A stretch of DNA of 64,000 nucleotides from Planococcus sp. CP5-4_YE (GCF_019042655.1 NZ_JAHPZO010000005.1:1-64000), one strand, 5' to 3'; positions 1 through 7,942 are shown, numbered from the stretch's first letter. The notes: a model not told the origin generated them from the letters alone. Numbers and translations: made by a program.

Positions 1-75
1 GAATAGAACATTCTTTTTGGCGCTTTTTTAATGGCCTGTTCACTGATGAAGCATACTTGAGAAGGAGGGGTTTGA

Positions 76-438
76 ATGATGATCGAATACGAATCATGCC
101 ACCGGGAAACCGTTTTGCGCTTGCTTTCCCATTTACCATCGGCCCGTAAAGGAGTTCCAGTTCAGCAAATACTCAACACTTACGAAGGGCTGGCTGAGCG
201 CCGTCTATATGTATGGAAGGAAAGTGACAAAGTGGTTGGAGTGATTGGCATCCACCTGCAGCAACAGACTTTCGCTGTCCATCACATCGCCATTCATCCT
301 TCCTTCCGCAACCGGGGAATCGGCAACTCCCTTCTTCAATCCGTCCAGGAAGAACATATTTCCCAGGCAATGTGCTCAACTCATGAGACGAAAGATTTTC
401 TGGACAGATGCTGGCAGAAACAATCTCAATTTAGTTGA
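76..438 (+). CDS. ribT: RibT-like GNAT acetyltransferase
   Basis: The 120-residue product is a short GNAT-fold protein. The acetyl-CoA loop is visible as HPSFRNRGIG near residues 75-84, and the C-terminal FLDRCWQKQSQ resembles the tail of B. subtilis RibT (124 residues), which ends the riboflavin operon. RibT is a GNAT protein of uncertain substrate encoded with riboflavin genes. A strong ribosome binding site (gaaggagggg) precedes ATG 76. Only 75 bases lie upstream in the window, so whether ribH precedes it cannot be seen. An unrelated small GNAT is the alternative. Confidence 0.75.
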   Translation: MMIEYESCHRETVLRLLSHLPSARKGVPVQQILNTYEGLAERRLYVWKESDKVVGVIGIHLQQQTFAVHHIAIHPSFRNRGIGNSLLQSVQEEHISQAMCSTHETKDFLDRCWQKQSQFS

Positions 439-481
439 TTTTCACTAGCTTGACCTAGTACTCACAGAAAGGAAGAATGAC

Positions 482-877
482 ATGGACACTTTAACAGCAA
501 ATGCAGTGGAACAGGTCAAATCCCATTTGGATGCTGAGGTGGAAATTACTGCAGGCCAGACATTCGTTAAAAAATCTCGTGAAATGCAGATTTGGCGTGA
601 TCAGCAATGCTTTACATGCATGATTGAGCACGATATCTCGTTCGGGAAAGTAAACGCTGACGGCACGGCATTGAACCGTGCAGAGATTTTCCTATTGCCA
701 GAAGAGTGTCCTTCTTTCCTGTTTGCTTGGAAGGATTTCCGCATCCCTTTGCCGACCGATTACCGCCAATGGCAACAGGTCAATCCACATATCGTCAGTG
801 TCTGCATGGAATCGGTCGAAGCGCCAGAAGATTTCGCAGCCCGCTTGTCCGCTGCCTTCAGCGCCTTGGAGACATGA
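482..877 (+). CDS. Hypothetical protein, 131 residues
   Basis: I do not recognise this family. The ATG at 482 follows an aaaggaag ribosome binding site. The product is soluble in appearance, with no signal peptide or membrane segment, and is rich in aromatic and acidic residues in its middle (QQCFTCMIEHDISFG near 40-54, two cysteines two residues apart). It lies 43 bases behind the RibT-like gene on the same strand and is followed by a clear rho-independent terminator, so the two may be co-transcribed. No function is proposed. Confidence 0.7.
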   Translation: MDTLTANAVEQVKSHLDAEVEITAGQTFVKKSREMQIWRDQQCFTCMIEHDISFGKVNADGTALNRAEIFLLPEECPSFLFAWKDFRIPLPTDYRQWQQVNPHIVSVCMESVEAPEDFAARLSAAFSALET

Positions 878-970
878 TTTTTTTCATTGAACGCAAGCAG
901 GTGCAATAACCCGCTTTCATTTCCCAAGCGATACTTCAATCCGGGTTTGCATCCGGTTGAATTCATATAA

Positions 971-1020
971 AGCGACTCCCGGTTCAAGCAACTTATGCTT
1001 GTTCCGGGAGTCGCTGTTTT
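971..1020 (+). terminator. Rho-independent terminator
   Basis: A perfect 12-bp inverted repeat (AGCGACTCCCGG / CCGGGAGTCGCT) is followed by a T-rich tract on the plus strand. It closes the gene at 482-877 and may also stop the convergent acetyltransferase transcript. Confidence 0.85.
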
Positions 1021-1051
1021 GTTAGCGTGAATTCAGTTTCTATCATCCAAA

Positions 1052-1555
1052 TCAGATGCTTCGCTTGTAACGAAGCGAGCGCTGGCTTTCGCCTTCGGGC
1101 ATATCGTAAGCCGCTTCCTCGGATTGGAACACAAAGCCGCGCGCTTCGTAAAACGGAATCGCCATCCCATTGCCTTTTAAGACCGCGACCCATTGCATTT
1201 CGGCGCCACGGGCTATCTGGTCTTGTGTGATTGCTTCCAGGAGTTTCGTGCCGATGCCTTGATATTTACGCTCCGGATCCAAATAGAGAACATAGACCTC
1301 CGCTACGGTTTTATCGGTGAAGCCGCCACCGCCCGCTCCGATCACTTCTCCATTTTCCACTGCCACAAACCAGCCGTTCCAGTCTTGTCTGATATTGTGA
1401 ATTTCACCCAAAATGCGTTGTTCGTTATAAAACTTCTCGATAACGCGTTCGATTTCGTGTTGCGGCAATAAGCCGGGATAAGTACTGCGGTTGCCGGCTG
1501 CGCATACTGCCCGAATGCCCGCTGCGTCTTGTGCTAATGCTTTACGGATGTCCAT
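1052..1555 (-). CDS. GNAT family N-acetyltransferase
   Basis: The 167-residue product has the GNAT layout: an N-terminal beta-alpha region, a central strand reading VAEVYVLYLDPERKYQGIG (acetyl-CoA binding loop near residues 92-110), and the C-terminal NGMAIPFYEARGF motif typical of the family's last alpha-beta unit. The ATG is preceded by aaggaggcaattacata. The acyl acceptor cannot be predicted. Immediately upstream on the same strand lies a tiny frameshifted membrane reading frame whose stop codon abuts this ribosome binding site, so the two were probably one transcript. Confidence 0.85.
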   Translation of the reverse strand: MDIRKALAQDAAGIRAVCAAGNRSTYPGLLPQHEIERVIEKFYNEQRILGEIHNIRQDWNGWFVAVENGEVIGAGGGGFTDKTVAEVYVLYLDPERKYQGIGTKLLEAITQDQIARGAEMQWVAVLKGNGMAIPFYEARGFVFQSEEAAYDMPEGESQRSLRYKRSI

Positions 1556-1570
1556 TATGTAATTGCCTCC

Positions 1571-1655
1571 TTATCTGCTGAACAAGTACGACACGATCAA
1601 CCCGGTGATGATGCCGAGAGCAAAGAATAGAATGAGTTTCGGTGTTTTTTTTCAT
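1571..1655 (-). pseudogene. Small membrane peptide gene with frameshift in an A8 tract
   Basis: On the minus strand a good ribosome binding site (gaggagac) precedes ATG 1655, followed at once by eight A residues. In the +1-shifted frame the sequence encodes TPKLILFFALGIITGLIVSY and a short tail, a typical single-span membrane peptide ending at TAA 1571. With seven A residues the ATG would open exactly that frame (MKKTPKL...). Either the tract carries one extra base (mutation or sequencing error) or expression relies on slippage at the homopolymer. It precedes the GNAT gene directly. Confidence 0.55.
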
Positions 1656-1792
1656 CGGTCTCCTCCTCTTTTATACTTCCTCTAATTAGTGTATCAAACT
1701 TATGTAGCTTGAATTGAGATTGTTCCATTTTTATGGAAAAATGGTATCTAACAGTTTATTTTATCTGATTCGAGAATTGAGCCGAAAAAGGA

Positions 1793-1996
1793 GTGATTTA
1801 TCTGAACCAGCTATTATTGTCCAAGAAATTCATCCCAGTTTATTTTATCGTTGGAATTCTTTCTATCTTATTATTCCGGTTCTTGGAGGCTTCTTGGATT
1901 GAAGTGTTCCTTCTGACATTTGCTTGCTTTCTAGTTGGAATCCTTTCTTTTATCGATAACTTTATTGTTTCCCTTGGGTTAAAACGTAGCTCCTAA
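1793..1996 (+). CDS. Small two-span membrane protein
   Basis: Up to 67 residues with two hydrophobic segments, about 13-30 and 36-58 in the longest version, and a basic tail (LKRSS). The only start codons are non-ATG: GTG 1793 lies inside the ribosome binding site region, whereas CTG 1802 sits eight bases after aaggag and would give MNQLLLSKKF. The CTG looks better placed. No family is recognised. The gene stands alone between the GNAT gene and the VOC gene. Confidence 0.5.
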   Translation: MIYLNQLLLSKKFIPVYFIVGILSILLFRFLEASWIEVFLLTFACFLVGILSFIDNFIVSLGLKRSS

Positions 1997-2085
1997 GTGA
2001 CTGTTTGCTATAAAAGGGTTTTCCGCGTCCCCATCGAATTATTAGGATGACAAGATTCATCATTATATTCGGAGGTGGAAAATCA

Positions 2086-2463
2086 ATGATTTCAAAAATC
2101 GGGCAGGTCATGGTATACGTGCGTGACCAGGACGCAGCGGTGACTTTTTGGACGGAGAAGATGGGTTTTACGGTTATGCAAGATGTCGAAAACGAGGGCA
2201 TGCGGTGGGTCGAAATTGTGCCTCGGGAAGATGCGGAGACGAGCATCGTCTTGCAAGACAAAAATTTGCTTGAGCAGATGGATACGGGCTTAAGTTTGGA
2301 AACGCCGTCGCTATTGTTTTACGTGAACAATTTCGAACAGCTGCGAAATGAATTAACCGAAAAAGACGTCACAGTCGGTGACATTGTTGCGATGCCGACG
2401 GGTCGGACCTTCAATTTTGCGGATGCAGAAGACAATTATTTCGCGGTGTTGGAGTTGAATTGA
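2086..2463 (+). CDS. VOC (glyoxalase/bleomycin-resistance fold) family protein
   Basis: The 125-residue product has the vicinal-oxygen-chelate pattern: MISKIGQVMVYVRDQDAAV opens the first beta-alpha-beta-beta-beta module, FWTEKMGF is the usual helix-strand turn, and the C-terminal FNFADAEDNYFAVLE carries the terminal metal-ligand position glutamate. Members include glyoxalase I-like enzymes and antibiotic-binding proteins, and the substrate is not evident. The start at 2086 was chosen because ggaggtgg lies seven bases upstream; an in-frame ATG at 2047 has no such site. Confidence 0.85.
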   Translation: MISKIGQVMVYVRDQDAAVTFWTEKMGFTVMQDVENEGMRWVEIVPREDAETSIVLQDKNLLEQMDTGLSLETPSLLFYVNNFEQLRNELTEKDVTVGDIVAMPTGRTFNFADAEDNYFAVLELN

Positions 2464-2559
2464 AACAAGATAAAAGAATCCAAAGAAGTAAATGTTCTAT
2501 CATAAACAAAAATGGGAACTGCTTTTTATTAAATCTAAAAAATCAATGTTTTAGCTGAG

Positions 2560-2815
2560 TATTTGTAGAAGCGTTTGTCCGACTCCAGTGGAACAGCGAG
2601 ACGACCGAGACCCCGCAAGAAATGAATGAGCGAAGCTAAGCAGAGCTCATTCATTTGCGACGCATCTGCCGTGCAGATGTGGGAGCAAGCAGGTTTTCTG
2701 CGATGCTCGAACGCAGTGAGAGTTGAGCACAAGGGTTTCGAAGCGGCTGAGGAGGCTTGGGCGCGAGCCCACGGAAAGCGGACAATAAGCTTCGGAAAAT
2801 ACGGTTTCTTGATAA
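2560..2815. repeat. Complex intergenic repeat, copy A
   Basis: About 250 bases of nested inverted repeats between two genes. It shares GAGACCCCGCA and CGGAAAGCGG blocks with copies near 12.24 and 23.56 kb, and TTGAGCACAA/AATGAATRAGC blocks with the copy near 21.9 kb. Open frames inside it are by-products of the repeat. It looks like a REP/MITE-type element without its own protein. Confidence 0.6.
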
Positions 2816-2820
2816 CTTAA

Positions 2821-2854
2821 AAGAGCTTGGAGGATTACCTCCAAGCTCTTTTAT
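2821..2854 (-). terminator. Bidirectional rho-independent terminator
   Basis: AAGAGCTTGGAGG and CCTCCAAGCTCTT form a 13-bp stem with a four-base loop, with T-rich flanks on both strands. It lies just downstream of the redoxin gene. Confidence 0.85.
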
Positions 2855-2862
2855 ATAGGGTC

Positions 2863-3366
2863 TTATTTTAAGTTTTTGCGGATGTATGCAGCGATTTTAC
2901 GCAATTCTTTTGCGTGCGGACGGCCGAATGGGCTCGTTTGCTGTTGCTGGTACATGACCTTGCCTTCTTCATCGAGCAAGTAATAGGCTGGCTCGCCGTG
3001 AATACCGTGGTCTTCGTACGGTGAATCTTCGCCGTGGTAATAGACCCCATATTGTTTCAGGATGTCTTCTGTTGCATCGGCCAAGATTGGAGAGGTCAGA
3101 CCATGTTTTTCTTTCATTTCGTTGAGGTCTTGCTGGTTGTCTGTGGACAAGAACGTGAAATGAATGTCCTTGTCTTCGAAATACGACAGGCTGTCCTGAA
3201 GGTCCTGCAATTCCTCGTTACATGCTGGGCACCATGAGCCTCTGAAGAAAATGACGAAGCGCCAGCCTGGGCGTTCGCTTAAGTCCTGTTGCAGTGAGTA
3301 GTCTCCGCCTTCAGCGCGCGGCAATGTAAATGATGGGGCTAAATCCCCTAATTGTAGTCTATTCAT
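2863..3366 (-). CDS. AhpC/TSA-type redoxin
   Basis: The 167-residue product has a thioredoxin fold with the active-site sequence FFRGSWCPACNEEL near residues 41-54 and an AhpC/TSA-like opening (LGDLAPSFTLP). The WCPAC pair suggests a thiol peroxidase or thiol-disulfide oxidoreductase. A resolving cis-proline segment (HGEPAYYLLDEEG) follows near 124-136. There is no signal peptide, so it should be cytosolic. It is transcribed alone, with a terminator downstream and its own ribosome binding site (gaggag) upstream. Confidence 0.88.
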   Translation of the reverse strand: MNRLQLGDLAPSFTLPRAEGGDYSLQQDLSERPGWRFVIFFRGSWCPACNEELQDLQDSLSYFEDKDIHFTFLSTDNQQDLNEMKEKHGLTSPILADATEDILKQYGVYYHGEDSPYEDHGIHGEPAYYLLDEEGKVMYQQQQTSPFGRPHAKELRKIAAYIRKNLK

Positions 3367-3433
3367 GTGAATGCCTCCTCTTAATCTATAAGTAGTTTAC
3401 CCGGAATAATTGGCTTTAATCTTTTTATAGGAT

Positions 3434-4099
3434 TTATTTCCATTTCAATAAGCCGTTTAAATCTTCAAAGACATAATCTGGCTCTAGGCCAAGCTGTTCG
3501 ACCGGCGCCTCTTTGCGGTTGATCCAGGCGGTGCGGAAACCAAAATTCTTCGCACCGGAAATGTCCCAGCCGTTTGAAGACATGAACAGAATTTCGTCGC
3601 GCTCGATATTTAATTGGTCCAAGACGTATTGATAAGCGGCTGGTGCCGGCTTGAACTGCTTGATTTCGTCTACGCTTACGGCTTTGTCGAGCAAGTCCTT
3701 GATGCCTGCGTTTTCGATTAACGGGTCAAGCATATCGTGAGAACCGTTCGAGAACACGACGAGCTGGTGGTCCTGCAGCTGTTTCAATACCGCTTGTGAT
3801 TCTTCGTAAAGCGGCAGATGCAAATAGGCGTCCATCAATTGGCGCTCGATGTCTTCCGTCGATTCGAGCCCCTCGTCTTCGAGTGCGTATTTCAAGGCGC
3901 TGCGGGTGACCGCGTAAAGCGTATCGTATTTCCCCATGAGTTGGCGCATCATGAAATATTCGACTTGCTTCGTGCGCCAGGTCTGGCTGATGGCTTCACC
4001 ATGTCCAGGGTAAATTTCCTCGCATTGCTCTTTGATGGCGATGACGTCGAACAATGTGCCGTACACATCGAAGACAAACGCTTTGATCGGTTTGTCCAT
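3434..4099 (-). CDS. Haloacid dehalogenase type II (HAD superfamily)
   Basis: The 221-residue protein carries all four HAD motifs: FDVYGTLFD with nucleophile Asp11, VVFSNGSHD near residue 115, the conserved lysine in QFKPAPAAY near 150, and SSNGWDISGAKNFG near 175-188. The last motif, with Asn and Asp, matches L-2-haloacid dehalogenases, which hydrolyse the carbon-halogen bond of short 2-haloacids. Some members are generic phosphatases, so the physiological substrate is uncertain. A ggagg-type site precedes ATG 4099, and the gene is monocistronic. Confidence 0.88.
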   Translation of the reverse strand: MDKPIKAFVFDVYGTLFDVIAIKEQCEEIYPGHGEAISQTWRTKQVEYFMMRQLMGKYDTLYAVTRSALKYALEDEGLESTEDIERQLMDAYLHLPLYEESQAVLKQLQDHQLVVFSNGSHDMLDPLIENAGIKDLLDKAVSVDEIKQFKPAPAAYQYVLDQLNIERDEILFMSSNGWDISGAKNFGFRTAWINRKEAPVEQLGLEPDYVFEDLNGLLKWK

Positions 4100-4181
4100 A
4101 TGATCGTCCTCCTTTAATTTCGTTGATAAATTCTACTGCTTTTCCTTGTATCCCCTTTTAGGCAAAAAAATAACGGCATAG

Positions 4182-4205
4182 AAAAAAGCATCTTCTGCAA
4201 GATGC
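4182..4205 (-). terminator. Rho-independent terminator
   Basis: On the minus strand GCATCTT-gcag-AAGATGC is followed by six T residues. It ends the operon that starts at 5484. Confidence 0.8.
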
Positions 4206-4218
4206 CCCGGGAGTGTAT

Positions 4219-4494
4219 TTAGTTGTCTCGATTTTTGTCATTCTCAAAGTCTCTGACAAACTTTTCATCCTTCTTCTTTTCAATGAAACTCCAAACGGCA
4301 AAAATCAAAGCGGATATTCCGAGAACTAGGAGCGAGGCAATAAAGACAAAATCGAAATCCATCTCTTGCACCACTTGGTCGACGCCAGCCCGTTGGATAT
4401 GGTGTGCCCAACTGCTTTCATAATCCATGAAGCTGAACGATAAGAGGAGCCCCAGGGCGAGGCCTCCAGCTATTGATATGAAAAACTTCTTCAT
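4219..4494 (-). CDS. Small two-span membrane protein
   Basis: The 91-residue product has a hydrophobic N-terminal segment (residues 5-22) and a second one (about 49-70) followed by a strongly charged tail (KKKDEKFVRDFENDKNRDN). No family is recognised. Its start overlaps the stop of the upstream lipoprotein gene by four bases (ATGA), a sign of translational coupling, and a terminator follows. It probably acts in the membrane together with that lipoprotein. Confidence 0.7.
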   Translation of the reverse strand: MKKFFISIAGGLALGLLLSFSFMDYESSWAHHIQRAGVDQVVQEMDFDFVFIASLLVLGISALIFAVWSFIEKKKDEKFVRDFENDKNRDN

Positions 4495-4916
4495 CTATAT
4501 TCAGCCAATCCATCGAGTAAATTTTCTGATGACAGATAGCTATAGAGTGCCTCGGCATCTTTTTCTTCTATCGTATAGAGCGTATGGGTATCCGACTCGT
4601 CCATGACGGAACCTTGATCTTTTGCCACCCATAGATAGAATGTCTTCCCCCCGAACTTCAGTTCAAAATCCGGATCTACTACATTCGCGATGCCTTGGAG
4701 TTTATCGGCACGCGAGATGGCACCGGCAAACAACTCGATCGTTTGTGCATCCGTCACTTCAGTTCGCGTGTTTTCTTTCACTTCCCCGAAGCGTTCCATT
4801 TGGTATAAGACGAGTTTGTCAGCGTCCTGTTGTTCAGCACTAATCAAACCGTTCTGGCAGGCTGACAAGATGAAGGCTACGAACAAGCACATAAGCACGA
4901 CTGGCAGTTTCTTCAT
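4491..4916 (-). CDS. Lipoprotein, 141 residues
   Basis: The N-terminus MKKLPVVLMCLFVAFILSAC is a lipoprotein signal with a lipobox and a lipidation cysteine at residue 20. The mature part is acidic and contains a short beta-rich section (FELKFGGKTFYLWVAKDQGS near 86-105). The family is not recognised. The gene overlaps the frameshifted kinase gene upstream by four bases and the small membrane protein downstream by four bases, so the three form one operon. Confidence 0.75.
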   Translation of the reverse strand: MKKLPVVLMCLFVAFILSACQNGLISAEQQDADKLVLYQMERFGEVKENTRTEVTDAQTIELFAGAISRADKLQGIANVVDPDFELKFGGKTFYLWVAKDQGSVMDESDTHTLYTIEEKDAEALYSYLSSENLLDGLAEYR

Positions 4917-5484
4917 GAGCCTTCTCCCCTTGCGGCTAGTTCGAGGATTGCTGAAATAGCGGCTTCGATTTGTTGTTCATTCGCTACGGTAAACAAATAA
5001 TCCGCTTCGCCTGGCGCGGGTGTGACGCCTGAGTTATCGACGGATTCAGCTTGTTGACGGGCGAGGACATCTTTAAATGAAGAAACGGTGCGCAAGATGG
5101 CAGTGTCACGCTGGGCTTGATCGATTCTCGTTTCCAAAACATCGCCCGCGATGCTAAAGTGAACCAAAATGGTCGTGAAGCCTTTCGCTCGGTAAAACTC
5201 CAGCAGCTTCAGACGGCCTTGGCGGTTTCGATTGGCGTTGCACACAAAATGAGGTGGCAATCGGTTTGATCGACCGCATGATCGACGATGGTCTGCGTCA
5301 GTGCATACTTGATCGCATTTGCTCCATCTTTTGGCACCAGCGCCGGGTAATAGCTTTGCAGGATTTCTGCATGATTGTCCTGGTCAACGACGATGGCATT
5401 GACAAGCTGCCGCTCGAGCGCTTTGGCGAAGGTTGTTTTGCCGCTATGGGTTTTGCCGACCGTCATGACCGCTACTCTGTTCAC
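4913..5484 (-). pseudogene. P-loop ATPase/kinase gene interrupted by a dinucleotide frameshift
   Basis: Two overlapping frames together make one protein of about 190 residues. The first (from GTG 5484, with ggag eight bases upstream) has the Walker A sequence GKTHSGKTTFAKAL at residues 10-23 and runs to CHLILC. The second continues NANRNRQGRLKLLEFY and ends at 4913. The frame changes at three CA repeats (5241-5246, TGTGTG on the coding strand): with only two units the frame would read LILCNANR without interruption. A small AAA/P-loop kinase is indicated. The substrate is unknown, and the function is either lost or phase-variable. Confidence 0.7.
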
Positions 5485-5523
5485 ATGCGCAACTCCGTTC
5501 GTATGATTAGTGAAAATGAATGA

Positions 5524-5937
5524 TTAAATAGAAGCCGCGCGATTCATGAACCTGATGAGGTGTTCTTGGTCTTCTGGGTAATCGTGAAGCAGTTCTTTCA
5601 ATTCGGCTTCTGTTTTCCACGTGATTTCCTCGATTTCGTTGTCGGGGTCCCGGAAACAAACATTGCCTGAGAGAACTTCGCACAGAAAATAATGGCTGGT
5701 GACTTCGTAGTTGCCGATCTGCACATTTTTTGTATGAAGCTGTTGCTTCACATCGATGCGAAAGCCGGTTTCTTCCCACACTTCCCTCACGCACGCTTGT
5801 TGCGGGGATTCACCTGTTTCTATTTCTCCGGACGGGATGCTCCATTTGCCAGAAGCCTTCGATTTCACCATGAGGATCTTGTCTTGGTCGATCACCACTC
5901 CAGCCGCACCCTGCCAAACTTTTTTCGTTTCTTTCAC
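5524..5937 (-). CDS. Nudix hydrolase
   Basis: A Nudix box is clear: it begins GEIETGESPQQ near residue 37 and continues to REVWEETGF, matching G-x5-E-x7-R-E-U-x-E-E-x-G. Such enzymes hydrolyse nucleoside diphosphates linked to another moiety, with Mg2+ held by the glutamates. The GTG at 5937 is preferred as start because gGAGGGaagacct stands seven bases upstream; the earlier ATG 5952 lies inside that site. The 137-residue length is usual. The neighbouring gene upstream is a second Nudix enzyme, but the two are not close paralogues. Confidence 0.87.
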   Translation of the reverse strand: MKETKKVWQGAAGVVIDQDKILMVKSKASGKWSIPSGEIETGESPQQACVREVWEETGFRIDVKQQLHTKNVQIGNYEVTSHYFLCEVLSGNVCFRDPDNEIEEITWKTEAELKELLHDYPEDQEHLIRFMNRAASI

Positions 5938-5966
5938 AGGTCTTCCCTCCATAGTAGTTTTATGCC

Positions 5967-6413
5967 TTAAATATAATCGAGAATTTTGATATCCATTTCA
6001 TCGAGTACGCCAATTTCCTCTTTTGTATCCCAAAGCTTCATTTCCGTTGTTTCGTCGTTTGGAATAAAGGGCTGCAATTTCTCTACCGTTCCAAGAAAAA
6101 TCGGATTGTATTTGATTTCCTTAGTACCCGTATGCTGTAGTTTGAGCAAGCCTTTGAATTCCAAGTCTTCAACGACCTGGCCAGATTCTTCGTACAATTC
6201 CCTTACGGCACATTCTTTCGACGTCTCGCTGCCTTCTCTCCTGCCCGCTGGCAATTCCCATTGCTCCCGCCATTTGTTGTAAACCATGAGCGTTTTGCCG
6301 CTGCATCTAATGACTGCAAATGAACCTGCAATTGATTCAAACTGATGGATCTCATGTTCCTCCATAAATAGAAAGTCGAGAAATCGAAAACCATGGCTTC
6401 TTGTTGTGTTCAT
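5967..6413 (-). CDS. Nudix hydrolase
   Basis: The 148-residue protein has a Nudix box starting at GRREGSETSKEC near residue 57 and continuing to RELYEESGQ. The preceding WELPAG and the substrate-proximal strand (SFAVIRCSGKTLMVY) follow the family pattern. ATG 6413 is preceded by ggaggag. The protein starts with an unusual aromatic extension (GFRFLDFLF) before the domain. It probably shares a transcript with the Nudix gene downstream, 29 bases away from that gene's start. Confidence 0.87.
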   Translation of the reverse strand: MNTTRSHGFRFLDFLFMEEHEIHQFESIAGSFAVIRCSGKTLMVYNKWREQWELPAGRREGSETSKECAVRELYEESGQVVEDLEFKGLLKLQHTGTKEIKYNPIFLGTVEKLQPFIPNDETTEMKLWDTKEEIGVLDEMDIKILDYI

Positions 6414-6462
6414 CGGCTACTCTCCTCCGTCATGCTTCATCCATAAAATCCATCGAATACGT

Positions 6463-6834
6463 TCATTCCGTCGTCAGCTCGAATTCCTCAACTTGCCCGT
6501 CCCATTTGATCTCCACATCCAACTCTTCATCTTGTTGGATCACCGCACAGCCTTCGCAGGTGCTCTTGCCGACCAGCACTTCGCCTTCATCGACCGAGAC
6601 ATTCCCGCTCGATGCGCCAGCAGTCGATTCTATCGAATAGATAATGGTTTCAGGAGCCGGCTCTTTGCCGGTATAGACGATTTTCCCCGTCGCTTCCTTG
6701 CTGTCTTGCGAGGTGGTGTCAACGGTGTAGAAGACATCCCAGTTATCGCTGCTTCCTTTGAAATCGTAACGGTCGGCTTCCGAACAGCCGATAACAATGA
6801 GCAGTACAGCCAAAAGTGAACCAAGTTTTTTCAT
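6463..6834 (-). CDS. Small lipoprotein with a CxxC pair
   Basis: The 123-residue product has a lipoprotein signal (MKKLGSLLAVLLIVIGC, Cys17). The mature domain contains YDFKGSSDNWDVFY, PETIIYSIES, a CEGCAVIQQ segment and IKWDGQVEEFEL near the end. The same succession of blocks is present in the lipoprotein encoded at 18252-18632, so the two are paralogues. The CxxC could form a disulfide or bind a metal. The family name is not recognised, and a role at the outer face of the membrane is inferred. Confidence 0.75.
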   Translation of the reverse strand: MKKLGSLLAVLLIVIGCSEADRYDFKGSSDNWDVFYTVDTTSQDSKEATGKIVYTGKEPAPETIIYSIESTAGASSGNVSVDEGEVLVGKSTCEGCAVIQQDEELDVEIKWDGQVEEFELTTE

Positions 6835-6855
6835 GACATACGCGCCCCCTACTGA

Positions 6856-7566
6856 TTAGTCGACGTGGCTAAGGAACAGTTCCAATGTTTTGGCATGCAA
6901 TTCCGCTTGTTCGGCATGAACCAAATGGGATGCGAATGGAATAATCGAGACGCGCACATGGTCATGCTTGCTAGGATAATAAAGGACGCTTTTCGTTTCA
7001 TTCGGGTTGCCTTCGCCTGCGATGTAGAGGATCGGCGAATCGATGGCCGATAGATCCTTCGTTTCTTCGAACGGATACCAGCTTTCGTGTTTCGCCATTT
7101 CAAAGAATTGCCGCCAATTGCCATGGTGCAATTGATCGAAATAGGCAGTCGCTTCTGCGTATTGGAGCAGTTGTTGCTGGTTGCTCGTTTCTTGTTCATG
7201 CAATTGCGTCCAGTCGTCCGGCTTTTCTGCGGTCACCCCAGAGATGGTCAGGCTTTTTACTTTTTCCGGAAAGCGCTTCGCAAAAAAGATGGCTACTAAT
7301 GCCCCGAGCGACGCTCCGACAATATGGGCCGATTGAACCCCTAAATGTTCGAGTGACTCTGAAAGATCTTTGGCACTGTCTTCAAAGAAATTACTTACAC
7401 CCCCAGTCACGGAGTTTCCATGCCCACGAAGGTCCGGCACGATGATCTGGAACTGTTCCTTGAAATAATCACGATGGAATTCAAAATCTGTGAGCCCCGT
7501 TTGCAGCCCGCTATGAAGGAAAACGATCGGCACCCCTTTACCGAAACTTTCTGTGTGTAAGATCAT
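6856..7566 (-). CDS. Alpha/beta hydrolase
   Basis: The 236-residue protein begins ILHTESFGKGVPIVFLHSG, with the oxyanion HSG turn, then VPDLRGHGNS, the nucleophile elbow VGASLGALVA, and a C-terminal histidine in FASHLVHAEQ. This is the catalytic Ser-Asp-His arrangement of esterases and related hydrolases such as RsbQ-like proteins. The start at 7566 is supported by ggggagatcc five to ten bases upstream; an in-frame ATG 42 bases earlier lacks a site. The substrate is unknown. Confidence 0.85.
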   Translation of the reverse strand: MILHTESFGKGVPIVFLHSGLQTGLTDFEFHRDYFKEQFQIIVPDLRGHGNSVTGGVSNFFEDSAKDLSESLEHLGVQSAHIVGASLGALVAIFFAKRFPEKVKSLTISGVTAEKPDDWTQLHEQETSNQQQLLQYAEATAYFDQLHHGNWRQFFEMAKHESWYPFEETKDLSAIDSPILYIAGEGNPNETKSVLYYPSKHDHVRVSIIPFASHLVHAEQAELHAKTLELFLSHVD

Positions 7567-7706
7567 TGGATCTCCCCTTGTCTTTGAATAATACGACTGC
7601 ATTCGCAAACACCAAAATTAGATAATATTGAAAATATGGTTATTTCTAGTGTAACGCATTTTTATAGATTATTCAGTACAAAGTGTCGGGTTTTTGTCAT
7701 CTCGAG

Positions 7707-7715
7707 TGGTATAAT
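7707..7715 (+). promoter_or_regulatory. Extended -10 promoter element
   Basis: TGGTATAAT is an extended -10 box (TGnTATAAT) about 108 bases upstream of the small lipoprotein gene at 7823. No convincing -35 hexamer is seen, as is usual for extended -10 promoters. Confidence 0.55.
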
Positions 7716-7822
7716 AGAATCATCAACTATAAAGATATGCATGCCTAACGCCAGGCGGCAGCCGCGCAATTCGATTCACCCTCCTTTACAGCTCGTTACA
7801 TAAAATTTGAGGAGGGGTTCCG

Positions 7823-7942
7823 ATGAAGCGCCATTTGTCTGTGCTGTTTTTAGCCGGCACGTTATTGCTTGCAGGATGCGGCGAACAGGACGAAAAGCCA
7901 CAATATGAAGCTGGGGAACCGGTGATTGCGGCTATTGCCTAA
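7823..7942 (+). CDS. Very small lipoprotein, 39 residues
   Basis: ATG 7823 follows a strong gaggagggg site. The product has a complete lipoprotein signal, MKRHLSVLFLAGTLLLAGC, followed by only about 20 residues (GEQDEKPQYEAGEPVIAAIA). A rho-independent terminator follows at 7989, so promoter, gene and terminator form a self-contained unit. It may be a genuine short lipopeptide or the surviving front of a longer lipoprotein. No homologue is recognised. Confidence 0.6.
   Translation: MKRHLSVLFLAGTLLLAGCGEQDEKPQYEAGEPVIAAIA

Noticed and set aside
1-75. End of an upstream gene such as ribH
   Set aside because: Stop codons occur early in two frames and the open third frame resembles nothing; the fragment is too short to judge.
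2047-2085. Upstream ATG for the VOC protein
   Set aside because: No ribosome binding site, and the extra residues are unlike the family; the ATG at 2086 has a strong site.
2626-2820. Reading frame within repeat copy A
   Set aside because: The frame exists only because of palindromic repeat sequence and has no ribosome binding site.
4913-5260. Independent 115-residue gene with a TTG start
   Set aside because: It has no N-terminal domain of its own and continues the P-loop protein from the neighbouring frame; treated as the second half of one interrupted gene.
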